Origin: Streptomyces bluensis
GTDB lineage: Bacteria; Actinomycetota; Actinomycetes; Streptomycetales; Streptomycetaceae
Assembly: GCF_014650715.1 (NCBI RefSeq)
Contig: NZ_BMVM01000006.1
Coordinates: forward strand, 62,001 to 126,000
DNA: 64,000 nucleotides
Direction: 5' to 3'
The position numbers and the translations under genes are program-made. Below are positions 54,045 through 62,265 of the stretch, piece after piece. The notes beneath the pieces were generated by a model, which saw only the letters and a list, made by a program, of their open reading frames with translations, searched no databases and was not told the DNA's origin. Each line of letters starts with the position of its first letter. The first letter of the stretch is position 1.

Positions 54045-54659
54045 ATGGGTTCGAAGACAGTGGATGAGGCCGGGGTCGAGACCGGCGCAGAGGCACAGCG
54101 CGACAAGGAGACGGTGGACGTCACCAAGGAGGCCCCTGAGGCCAAGGAGAACACTTCGGCGGAGTCCGCCGTCGACGAGACGGACGCTTCCGACGACCTG
54201 GCCGAGGAGCAGGCCGACGAGCAGGACGAGGCCGCCGACGGGAAGGGTGCCTCCGGCGCCTCCGCCGGGGTCGGCCAGGGCGCGGCGGCCATCGTCTCCG
54301 CCGGGCTCGGGCTGGTCTCGCTGACGGGCAGCTGGATCGGCACGATCGCGCAGGCCCGCGAGTCGCTGTACGGCCAGCTGGAGGCCGCGCAGGGCGTGAG
54401 CGTCGCCACACAGATCAAGCAGGTGTACGCCGACTCCTGGAACGCCAACGCCCTGGTGGCAGGAGTGTTCGCGCTGATCGCCCTGCTGGTGGGCGTCGCC
54501 GTGCTGGTCCGGCCCGCGTTCGGCGACCCCGACCGGGCGCCGCAGACACCCTGGATCAAGTCGGTCGCCTGGGCGGGCGTCTCGCTCGGCTTCCTCGGCC
54601 TGGTCCTGGCCGCCGTGAAGTACTCTGACATCCTGCTCTCCACACCCACGGTGGGGTGA
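54045..54659 (+). CDS. Hypothetical membrane protein with acidic N-terminal domain
   Basis: 204 residues. The first 70 are strongly acidic (Glu/Asp/Ala-rich, no structure seen). Three hydrophobic helices follow: AAAIVSAGLGLVSLTGSWIG, ALVAGVFALIALLVGVAVLV and SVAWAGVSLGFLGLVLAAV. No recognised domain. ATG 54045 follows gtgcgaggc. Ends before a strong terminator. Confidence 0.72.
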   Translation: MGSKTVDEAGVETGAEAQRDKETVDVTKEAPEAKENTSAESAVDETDASDDLAEEQADEQDEAADGKGASGASAGVGQGAAAIVSAGLGLVSLTGSWIGTIAQARESLYGQLEAAQGVSVATQIKQVYADSWNANALVAGVFALIALLVGVAVLVRPAFGDPDRAPQTPWIKSVAWAGVSLGFLGLVLAAVKYSDILLSTPTVG

Positions 54660-54694
54660 CCCCGCCGCACGAGGAGACTTGTCCCCGCAGCTCT

Positions 54695-54745
54695 GAGGGG
54701 CCTTAGGTCCGCCGTCCATGTCTTACGGCGGACCTAAGGCCCCTC
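54695..54745. terminator. 21-base-pair terminator hairpin
   Basis: The complementary arms are 54695-54715 (starting gaggggccttaggt) and 54725-54745 (ending aaggcccctc), fully paired over 21 bases around a 9-base loop. It ends the membrane-protein transcript. Confidence 0.88.
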
Positions 54746-54855
54746 GCGCGTGCAAGATGCGGAACTCTCCCGATGCGGCACACCTCCCTTGGAGACGAAG
54801 GTTGGGGGCATCGCAGCAAGCGAGCCCGAAACCGACGCTTCACGAGGAGTAAGAG

Positions 54856-55032
54856 ATGTTCGCGTACGAGCTCCAGCAGATCCGGTCCGCCGAGCTGATC
54901 CGCGAGGCCGCCGAGTACCGGATCGCCCGGGAGGCCCGCCGCGCCGGCCGCGAGGCGTCCCGGCAGCACGACGCCGAGAGGGGGTTGCATAGTCCCCGCC
55001 CCCGTCGGCACCGGCTCGCCCGCCCGGCGTGA
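54856..55032 (+). CDS. Small basic helical protein, 58 residues
   Basis: MFAYELQQIRSAELIREAAE and then YRIAREARRAGREASRQHDA: an amphipathic, arginine-rich helix with no known domain. ATG with a strong gaggag site (cacgaggagtaagag). A perfect hairpin begins nine bases after its stop, so it is a separate short transcript ahead of the LuxR gene. I recall similar small MFAYE(L/F)QQ proteins in Streptomyces; function unknown. Confidence 0.72.
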   Translation: MFAYELQQIRSAELIREAAEYRIAREARRAGREASRQHDAERGLHSPRPRRHRLARPA

Positions 55033-55040
55033 GCGCCCCA

Positions 55041-55077
55041 CGGGAGGAAGGCCGCGCGGGGGGCGGCCTTCCTCCCG
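55041..55077 (+). terminator. Hairpin after the 58-residue gene
   Basis: Arms cgggaggaaggccgc (55041-55055) and gcggccttcctcccg (55063-55077) pair perfectly. Its position right after the small ORF and before the LuxR domain start argues against translating the LuxR gene from the GTG at 55029. Confidence 0.8.
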
Positions 55078-55184
55078 GGAAGGAGCCCGTCCGTGCGAGC
55101 GCCCCGCAGGCTCGTGGCGGCGCCGTTGTGCCGATATTCGGTGCCGCGCTGTCAGACCTGCATGCGATGCTCGGCAGCGTGGAG

Positions 55185-58100
55185 ATGAGATCGGTCAGCC
55201 CGGTGTTCGTCGGCCGTGCCGACGAACTGGAGGTGTTGCACGACGCGCTCGCCCGCGCCGCCGCGGGGGAGCCGCAGGCGCTCCTGCTCGGTGGCGAGGC
55301 CGGGGTCGGCAAGACGCGCCTGGTCGAGGAGTTCGCCACCGCCGCCTGCCGCGAGGGCGCGGTCGTCGTGCTCGGCGGCTGCGTCGAGATCGGCGCCGAC
55401 GGACTGCCGTTCGCGCCGTTCTCCACCGCCCTGCGCTCCCTGCGCCGACAACTCCCCGACGAGGTGGCCGCCGCGGCCGACGGGCAGGAGGCCGAGCTGG
55501 CCCGGCTCCTGCCCGAGCTGGGCGAGGCGCCCCGCCGGCTCGACGGCCGGCACGACGAGGAAGGCACGGCCCGCCTCTTCGAACTCACCGCCCGCCTTCT
55601 GGAGCGCGTCGCCGCGAACCGCACGGTCGTCGTCGGCCTGGAGGACCTGCACTGGGCCGACGCCTCCACCCGCCACCTCCTCGCCTACCTGTTCCGCACC
55701 CTGCGCACCGGCCGCCTGGTCGTCGTCGCCACCTACCGCGCCGACGACATCCACCGCCGCCACCCGCTGCGCCCGCTGCTGGCCGAGCTGGACCGCCTGC
55801 GTACGGTCCGCCGCGTCGAACTGCGCCGCTTCAACCGCGCCGAGGTCGCCCGCCAACTCGCCGGAATCCTCGCGTCCGAACCCGACCCGGCCCAGGTCGA
55901 CGAGATCTTCGAACGCTCCGACGGCAACGCGTTCTTCGTCGAGGAACTGGCCGTCGCGGCCCACGAGGGCTGCTGTACCGGCCTCACCGACTCCCTGCGG
56001 GACCTGCTCCTCGTACGCGTCGAGGGGCTGCCCGAGGACGCCCAGCGCGTGGCCCGGATCGTCGCCGAGGGCGGCTCCACCGTCGAGTACGGCCTGCTGG
56101 CGGCCGTGGCCCGGCTCCCCGAGGACGACCTCATCGAGGCGCTGCGTGCCGCTGTCGGCGCCAACATCCTGCTCGCCGTGCCCGACGGCGACGGCTACCG
56201 CTTCCGGCACTCCCTGGTCCGAGAGGCGGTCAGCGACGACCTGCTGCCCGGCGAGCGCTCCCGCCTCAACCGCCGGTACGCCGAAGCGCTGGAGGCCGAC
56301 CCGACGCTCGTCCCGGCCGACGGCCGCGCCACCCGCCTGGCCAGCTACTGGTACCACGCCCACGACGCCGCGAAGGCCCTCCCCGCCGTCCTCCACGCCT
56401 CCGTGGAGGCCCGCGGCCGCCACGCCCACTCCGAGCAACTGCGGCTCCTGGAGCGGGCGATGGAGCTGTGGGAGGCCGCCCCCGACGCCGTACGGGACGG
56501 ACTGCGCCCCGCCGACCACACCGAGGTCTACCCTCCGTGCGGCTGCGACCCGGCCACCATGCCCCTGCGCTACCTCGACCTCATGGCCGAGGCCGCCGTC
56601 GCGGGCCGGCTGTGCGGGGAGCGGGAGCGCGCCCTGAAGATCACCAAGCGGGCGCTGCACCTCCTGGAGGAGGACGGCGACCCCCTGCGCGCGGCCTGGT
56701 TCTGGGTGCAGCGTTCCCTGCTGGTGCAGGGCCTGGCCCGGGGTGACGGGTGGAAGGAACTCGCCACCGCGCAGGAACTGGTGCGCGGGCTGCCCCCCTC
56801 CGAGGTGCACGCCGAGGTACTGGCCATGGTCGCGGGCTGGTCCATGCTCCACGCACCCGGACCCGAGGCGCTCTCCGACGCCCAGCGCGCCGTCGAGTAC
56901 GCGCGCATGGTCGGCGCCGAGGACATCGAGCTGAACGCACGCCTCACACTCGGCACCCTGATGGTCGACGCGGGGGACGTCGAGGCCGGGCTCGCCGAGA
57001 TGTACGCGGTCACGGACCAGGTGGAGAAGCGCTCCCTGACCGCGGTCGTGGGCCGCAGCCATGTGAACCTGCCGGCGGCCCTGGAGAGCGTCGGCCGCTC
57101 CAGGGAAGCCATCGAGGTGCTGCGGAAGGGCCTCGAACTCACCCGCGGGATGGGCCTGTCGGAGTCGGAGACCTTGGTCTGGAGCAACCTCTCCGAGTCG
57201 CTGTTCCCCCTGGGCCGCTGGGACGAGGCCGCCGAGGCCGCGGTGAACGCGATCAGCGGAGGACAGAGCGCGAAGCCACGCGCCGGCGGCTCCCTGCACC
57301 TCACGAACGTCGAGCTCGCCCGGGGGGACGTGGCCGATGCCGCCCGCCATCTGGCCGACGCCCGCGCCTTCTACGGCACCCACGACCCGCAGCCCCAGAA
57401 CGACATCCCGCTGGCCGCCCTGACCATCGGCGTGGCCGCCGCCGAGGGCCGGCTCCTCGACGCCCGCGCCGAACTGCGCCGGGCCCTGGACGCCGGCTTC
57501 CTACCCGGCATGCAGCGCTATGCCTGGCCCCTGTTGCTGGCCGCGGTCACGGCCGAGGCCGACGCCCGCGGTCTGCCCGTCGCCGACGAAGGGCGCGCCG
57601 AGGTCCTGTCGGACACCTTCGAAGCCGTCAAGAAGCTCACCACCGGCGCGCCGGTCTGGCTCGCGTACGAGAGATGGGTGCGGGCCGAACTCCGCTGGGC
57701 CGAGGGTGTGCTGGAGCCGGGGACCTGGTCCGAGGTCGTGGCCGCCTTCGAACCGCTGGAGCGGCCGTACGACCTCGCCCGCGTCCGGTACCGGCTCGCC
57801 GAGGCGCTTCTGCTGAGCGGCGCCGGCCAGGAGGTCCGGGACCGCGTGACGGAACTCCTCCGGCTGGCCGCCGCCGTCGCCGACCACCTGGGAGCCCGCC
57901 CGCTCGCCGACTCGGTCGCCCGGCTCGCCCAGCGCGCACGGCTGACCCTGGCCCGTGTCCCCGAGCGGTCCGCCCTGGCTCCCGACGACCCCGTCGAGGC
58001 CCTGGGCCTCACCAGCCGCGAGCGCGACGTCCTCCGCCTGGTCGCCGTCGGCCGCAGCAACCGCCAGATAGCCGAGGAACTTTTCATCTCCCCCAAGACG

Positions 58101-58226
58101 GCCAGCGTCCACGTCTCCAACATCCTCGCCAAGCTGGGCGTCTCGGGCCGGGGCGAGGCGGCGGCCCTGGCACATCGACTGCGGTTGTTTCCGCCGGGGG
58201 AGGAGGAACAGACGGCAGCGGGATAA
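55185..58226 (+). CDS. Large LuxR-family (LAL) transcriptional regulator
   Basis: About 1013 residues from ATG 55185 (MRSVSPVFVGRADELEVL); ATG 55167 and GTG 55029 are in frame but the last would cross the hairpin. An N-terminal AAA/NB-ARC-like ATPase (Walker A GGEAGVGKTRL, Walker B VVGLEDLHWAD), a long TPR-like helical middle (residues 400-920), and a C-terminal LuxR HTH (LTSRERDVLRLVAVGRSNRQ, then IAEELFISPKTASVHVSNIL). A large ATP-dependent activator; its ligand and targets are not evident. Confidence 0.9.
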   Translation: MRSVSPVFVGRADELEVLHDALARAAAGEPQALLLGGEAGVGKTRLVEEFATAACREGAVVVLGGCVEIGADGLPFAPFSTALRSLRRQLPDEVAAAADGQEAELARLLPELGEAPRRLDGRHDEEGTARLFELTARLLERVAANRTVVVGLEDLHWADASTRHLLAYLFRTLRTGRLVVVATYRADDIHRRHPLRPLLAELDRLRTVRRVELRRFNRAEVARQLAGILASEPDPAQVDEIFERSDGNAFFVEELAVAAHEGCCTGLTDSLRDLLLVRVEGLPEDAQRVARIVAEGGSTVEYGLLAAVARLPEDDLIEALRAAVGANILLAVPDGDGYRFRHSLVREAVSDDLLPGERSRLNRRYAEALEADPTLVPADGRATRLASYWYHAHDAAKALPAVLHASVEARGRHAHSEQLRLLERAMELWEAAPDAVRDGLRPADHTEVYPPCGCDPATMPLRYLDLMAEAAVAGRLCGERERALKITKRALHLLEEDGDPLRAAWFWVQRSLLVQGLARGDGWKELATAQELVRGLPPSEVHAEVLAMVAGWSMLHAPGPEALSDAQRAVEYARMVGAEDIELNARLTLGTLMVDAGDVEAGLAEMYAVTDQVEKRSLTAVVGRSHVNLPAALESVGRSREAIEVLRKGLELTRGMGLSESETLVWSNLSESLFPLGRWDEAAEAAVNAISGGQSAKPRAGGSLHLTNVELARGDVADAARHLADARAFYGTHDPQPQNDIPLAALTIGVAAAEGRLLDARAELRRALDAGFLPGMQRYAWPLLLAAVTAEADARGLPVADEGRAEVLSDTFEAVKKLTTGAPVWLAYERWVRAELRWAEGVLEPGTWSEVVAAFEPLERPYDLARVRYRLAEALLLSGAGQEVRDRVTELLRLAAAVADHLGARPLADSVARLAQRARLTLARVPERSALAPDDPVEALGLTSRERDVLRLVAVGRSNRQIAEELFISPKTASVHVSNILAKLGVSGRGEAAALAHRLRLFPPGEEEQTAAG

Positions 58227-58299
58227 TGCTTCCCAAGCCGTCAACGGTGAGGACGTCCGCTGAGACGAGGGCCGGTGCGGCCGGCCCGGGGAGGTGCCC

Positions 58300-58509
58300 G
58301 TGTTCAACGCCTTCGAGGAACTGTTCGCACCCGGACACAAGCACACCAGCGATGAACGCAATCGCCTGGAGATGACCTTGGAGGACGTCGGCGACAGCGA
58401 TCCCGGGCTGGGGCCGATAGACCTGGAGTCGGGCAAGGCCGTCATACGCCCACCCGTGAGGCTCCACGACGAGTCGGAGCCCAACGAGGAGGAACCCGGC
58501 GAGGATTGA
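58300..58509 (+). CDS. DUF6191-like small protein
   Basis: 69 residues. FNAFEELFAPGHKHTSDERN and GLGPIDLESGKAVIRPP recall the DUF6191 family of actinobacterial small acidic proteins (memory). GTG 58300 with GGGGAGG 5 bases upstream; an in-frame GTG lies at 58294. Function unknown. Confidence 0.75.
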   Translation: MFNAFEELFAPGHKHTSDERNRLEMTLEDVGDSDPGLGPIDLESGKAVIRPPVRLHDESEPNEEEPGED

Positions 58510-58549
58510 GTTCCCTGGTGGTGCGTGAGGGTGCGGTGCTCCCCTCCGG

Positions 58550-59719
58550 CTACTTCACCTCCAGCTCAAGGATCTTGTCGTCCCCCTTCTCAGGCGAGCC
58601 CCGGCCGTCCGTTTCGCTCGTGACCAGCCACAGCCTGTCGCCGCCCGCGGAAACGACCGTGCGGAGGCGTCCGTACTCGTCCTTCAGGAAGGCCTGGGGG
58701 TCCGCGGAGAGCTCGGTGCCCTTCAGCGGGATGCGCCACAGGCGCTTGCCGCGCAGGCCGGCCATCCAGACCGAGCCCTCGGCCATGGCGATGCCGCTCG
58801 GCGAGGCCTCCGCCACGCCCCACTGGGCGACCGGATCGACGAAGCCGGACCTGCCCTCCTTGCCCTCGACGTCCGGCCAGCCGTAGTTGCCGCCCGGCTT
58901 GATCTGGTTCAGCTCGTCCCAGGCTTTCTGGCCGAACTCCGACGCCCACAGGCGCTGTTTGCTGTCCCAGGCCACGCCTTGCACATTGCGGTGGCCGTAC
59001 GAGTACACGAGTGAGTCGGCGAAGGGATTGCCCGGGGCGGGCTCGCCTTCCGGAGTCATACGCAGGATCTTGCCGCCGAGGGACTTCTTGTCCTGCGCCA
59101 GCGGGCCCTCGTACCGCTCGCCCGTCGTCGCGTACAGCATCCGGTCGGGGCCGAAGGCCAGGCGGCCGCCGTTGTGGTTCGTGCCCTTCGGGATGCCACG
59201 CACGACCGTGTCGGGGGCGCCCAACTGCTCACCCGGCGGCTTCTCCGGGGCGTACAGCATGCGCACGATGCGGTTGTCCGACTCCGAGGTGAAGTACGCG
59301 TAGATCATGTGGTCCGACGCGTAGTCCGGGGAGATCGCGAGGCCCAGGAGACCGCCCTCGCCGCCGGGGGAGACCCCGGGGACCTCGCCGATCTCCGTCT
59401 TCTTGCCGGTCTTCTCGTCGACAAGCGTGATCGTGCCCTCGTCCCGTGAGGACACCAGCAGTCCCCCCTCGGGGAGCGGAGCCAGGCCCCAGGGGCTCTT
59501 CAGGCCCTCGGTGACCGTGCGCACCACGGTGACCGAGCCCTTCGCGGGCGGGGCGTCCTCCGGGGCGGACTCCTCCGACGACGCCCCCGGCCCCGTACTG
59601 TTCGCGGCCGAGGTTCCGCCGGAGCCCGGCTCCTCCCCCTCGCCGGAGGAACAACCGGACGTCACCAGTAGCACGGCCGCGGCCAACACGGCCGTCACAG
59701 CTCGACGTTGCACGATCAA
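58550..59719 (-). CDS. PQQ-type glucose/sorbosone dehydrogenase-like lipoprotein
   Basis: 389 residues. Lipoprotein signal ending in TSGC, a Ser/Glu/Pro linker, then a six-bladed propeller with the family motifs SPWGLAPLPEGGLLVSSRD, GTNHNGGRLAFGPD and YGHRNVQGVAWD. Related to soluble aldose sugar dehydrogenases; whether it binds PQQ is unknown. It is on the opposite strand to the DUF6191 gene, converging. Confidence 0.87.
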   Translation of the reverse strand: MIVQRRAVTAVLAAAVLLVTSGCSSGEGEEPGSGGTSAANSTGPGASSEESAPEDAPPAKGSVTVVRTVTEGLKSPWGLAPLPEGGLLVSSRDEGTITLVDEKTGKKTEIGEVPGVSPGGEGGLLGLAISPDYASDHMIYAYFTSESDNRIVRMLYAPEKPPGEQLGAPDTVVRGIPKGTNHNGGRLAFGPDRMLYATTGERYEGPLAQDKKSLGGKILRMTPEGEPAPGNPFADSLVYSYGHRNVQGVAWDSKQRLWASEFGQKAWDELNQIKPGGNYGWPDVEGKEGRSGFVDPVAQWGVAEASPSGIAMAEGSVWMAGLRGKRLWRIPLKGTELSADPQAFLKDEYGRLRTVVSAGGDRLWLVTSETDGRGSPEKGDDKILELEVK

Positions 59720-59858
59720 GATCCCTTCGACGCGGAGCCACTACTGTTCTTACACCGCGAGCGCCCCACAGGTTCCAGCTCCGGCGGATCAAGACAACTT
59801 CTCAACCGGAACATTCTCTTCCTGACGACCACCGAGGGCCTCTTCGGGACCGGTGCTC

Positions 59859-60857
59859 TCAGTCCCAGGAACCCTGGGCCGGCGGCAGGGCCGCGAGCTC
59901 CGCCAGATCCTCCGGGGACAGGCGGAGACCGCCGGCGGACGCGTTCTCCGTCACCCAGCGTTCCTGCTTGGCGCCGGGGACCGGTACGACGTGGGGGCCC
60001 TGGGCGAGCACCCAGGCGAGGGCCACGTGAGCCGGAGTCACCAGATCGCCATGGCGTGCCGCAACCCTGCGCAACCCCGCCACGATCGGCTGGTTGGCCG
60101 CCATCATCTCGGCCGTGAAACGAGGGTGACGGGCGCGCATGTCATCGGGTTCGAAGCCCTCGCCCGGCGTCAGCGTGCCGGTGAGGAAGCCGTTGCCCAG
60201 GGGCATCGCGGCGAGAAGGCCCACGCCGTGTGCCGTGCACCAGGGAAGGAGCGCGTCGAGAGCGTCGGGCGACCACACCGACAGTTCCGCCTGGACCGCG
60301 CTGACCGGGAAGACCTGCTGGACACGCTCCAGTTGGCGGATCGTTCCGTCGTGCAGCCCCGACCCGGCCCGGCGTACGGCCCTCGCGCCCACCGCGCACA
60401 GGCCCAGCGCCCGCACCTTCCCCGCCCGGACGAGCTCCGCCATCGCGCCCCAGGTCTCCTCGACCGGCACCTCCGGGTCCGCGCGGTGCAACTGGTAGAG
60501 GTCGATGACGTCGGTCTGGAGGCGGCGGAGGGAGGCGTCACAGGCGCGCTTCACATAGCCGGGGCGGCCGTTCGCCACGATGTGCTGCTCGCCGACCAGC
60601 AGGCCGACCTTCGTCGACACGAAGGCCTCCGCGCGGCGTTCCTTCAGGACCCGGCCCACCAGGAGCTCGTTCGTGAACGGTCCGTACATGTCGGCCGTGT
60701 CCAGGAGGGTGGAGCCGAGGTCGAGCGCACGGTGCAGCGCTCGCAGCGACTCGTCACCCCGCTGCCGCGACCCGCAGTACGCCCAGCTCATCGGCATGCA
60801 CCCGAGCCCCACCGCCCCCACCGCGAGCGACGCCGCGCCGATCGTCCTGCGCTCCAC
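59859..60857 (-). CDS. Aldo/keto reductase
   Basis: 332 residues from the GTG at 60857 (VERRTIGAASLAVGAVGLGC), which has gggaggg about 10 bases upstream; a GTG at 60884 adds nine residues. Catalytic D and Y in LLDTADMYG, lysine in STKVG, histidine in YQLHRAD. NADPH-dependent reductase of the YajO/YdhF-like group; substrate unknown. Divergent from the dehydrogenase gene. Confidence 0.9.
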   Translation of the reverse strand: MERRTIGAASLAVGAVGLGCMPMSWAYCGSRQRGDESLRALHRALDLGSTLLDTADMYGPFTNELLVGRVLKERRAEAFVSTKVGLLVGEQHIVANGRPGYVKRACDASLRRLQTDVIDLYQLHRADPEVPVEETWGAMAELVRAGKVRALGLCAVGARAVRRAGSGLHDGTIRQLERVQQVFPVSAVQAELSVWSPDALDALLPWCTAHGVGLLAAMPLGNGFLTGTLTPGEGFEPDDMRARHPRFTAEMMAANQPIVAGLRRVAARHGDLVTPAHVALAWVLAQGPHVVPVPGAKQERWVTENASAGGLRLSPEDLAELAALPPAQGSWD

Positions 60858-60932
60858 CTGGCCTTGCCCTCCCTCTCCTGGCACCCCAAACTAACCAATG
60901 CGGCCCAGGACACTTCGCATAGCCTCCTGGGC

Positions 60933-61886
60933 ATGACTGGTGACGTGTGGCTTCCGTTCGGCGCCGACGAGATCGAGGGGCTCCCTGATGGGCCCAACTA
61001 CCGATATTGGGACGGTGACCAGGAGTTTCCCGGTGATCCGGGCGACTGCGTCTTTTACGTCGTGCCCTATATGAAGGGGCCCGTGATCTCCCAGCGGCCA
61101 CTTCCCGACATGACGGCCGTCCAGGTCGTGCAGACGCTCACCGCCGGCATCGACCACGTCGAGCCGGGCCTGAGGCACCTGCGCCCCGGAGTGCGGCTGT
61201 GCAACGCGCGCGGGGTGCACGAGGCCAGCACGGCCGAGCTCGCCCTCACCCTGATACTCGCCTCGCTGCGGGGCGTCCCCGACTTCGTCCGCGCGCAGGA
61301 GCGTCAGGAGTGGCGGAGCGGGTTCCGTCCGGCGCTGGCCGACAAGTCCGTGCTCATCGTGGGGTACGGGTCGATCGGCGCCGCCCTCGAGGACCGGCTC
61401 GCACCTTTTGAACTCGCGCGGGTGGCGCGCGTCGCGCGCTCAGAACGCACCACGGCACGCGGACCGGTGCACCCGCTCACCGAACTGCCCTCCCTGCTGC
61501 CCGAAGCGGACGTCGTCGTCCTGTCGACGCCCCTCACGGACACCACGCGCGGCCTGGTGAACGCCGGGTTCCTGGCCCGTATGAAGGACGGAGCGCTGCT
61601 CGTGAACGTCGCGCGCGGAGCCGTCGTCGACACCACGGCGCTCCTCGCCGAGCTGGAGAGCGGGCGCCTCACGGCGGCCCTGGACGTCACCGATCCCGAG
61701 CCGTTGCCCAAGGGACATCCCTTGTGGCACGCGCCCGGCGTGCTTATCAGTCCCCATGTCGGCGGCCCCACGTCCGCCTTCCGGCCTCGCGCGAAGAGGC
61801 TTCTGGCGGACCAGTTGAATCGGTTCGTGAACCGGCAGCCGCTGCGAAACGTGGTCCTTATGACAGGCGATACGGCTGACGGCTAA
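60933..61886 (+). CDS. D-2-hydroxyacid dehydrogenase
   Basis: 317 residues. Rossmann GYGSIG with the nucleotide loop, catalytic arginine region LVNVARGAVVDT, glutamate in DPEPLP, histidine in SPHVGG. NAD-dependent oxidation of a 2-hydroxyacid. ATG 60933. A 75-base interval separates it from the aldo/keto reductase start, so both promoters lie in that gap. Confidence 0.91.
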   Translation: MTGDVWLPFGADEIEGLPDGPNYRYWDGDQEFPGDPGDCVFYVVPYMKGPVISQRPLPDMTAVQVVQTLTAGIDHVEPGLRHLRPGVRLCNARGVHEASTAELALTLILASLRGVPDFVRAQERQEWRSGFRPALADKSVLIVGYGSIGAALEDRLAPFELARVARVARSERTTARGPVHPLTELPSLLPEADVVVLSTPLTDTTRGLVNAGFLARMKDGALLVNVARGAVVDTTALLAELESGRLTAALDVTDPEPLPKGHPLWHAPGVLISPHVGGPTSAFRPRAKRLLADQLNRFVNRQPLRNVVLMTGDTADG

Positions 61887-61968
61887 TCCACTTCGGGCAC
61901 CCTCCGCAGTCCCCCGGATGCGGATGGTGTCCGTATCGCCGTTGATCGTCACGGAGCGTAGAGGAGCT

Positions 61969-62265
61969 ATGTCCCTGAGTGACGAGACTGGTGTATCGTC
62001 CCGACAGGGGTTGCGCCGCGCACCGTTCGGCGCCGGGGATGGAATGCGACTGCGAGGGGGGCGACGGGCGATGCACGGCCTATGGACGAACGATCCGACG
62101 CGGCGGGGCCGTCGACGGCGACCCTTGCAGGGCGCGACGGCCAGACAGGGTCACAGCGGTCACGGCCATCACCAAGGCGGTCACACCGGCCGCAGGGCCC
62201 ACACACATCCGGCGGCCCGGGACCAGCGGGACGCGGGAGCGGCACGGACGGAGGAGACCCGGTGA
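61969..62265 (+). CDS. Possible small basic ORF ahead of the GGDEF gene
   Basis: 98 residues, start ATG with gagaggagct-type site (agaggag, 5 bases upstream) and a stop overlapping the GGDEF start (GTGA). The product is arginine-, glycine- and histidine-rich with no known domain, so coding status is doubtful; it may only be a translated leader. Confidence 0.4.
   Translation: MSLSDETGVSSRQGLRRAPFGAGDGMRLRGGRRAMHGLWTNDPTRRGRRRRPLQGATARQGHSGHGHHQGGHTGRRAHTHPAARDQRDAGAARTEETR

Noticed and set aside
55029..55184. GTG 55029 as the LuxR start
   Set aside because: The extra 52 residues would be encoded across a perfect terminator-like hairpin and have no domain; the conserved N-terminus begins at 55185.
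51020..55669. Long minus-strand frames opposite gatB, GNAT and LuxR genes
   Set aside because: They lack domains and oppose genes with conserved catalytic motifs.
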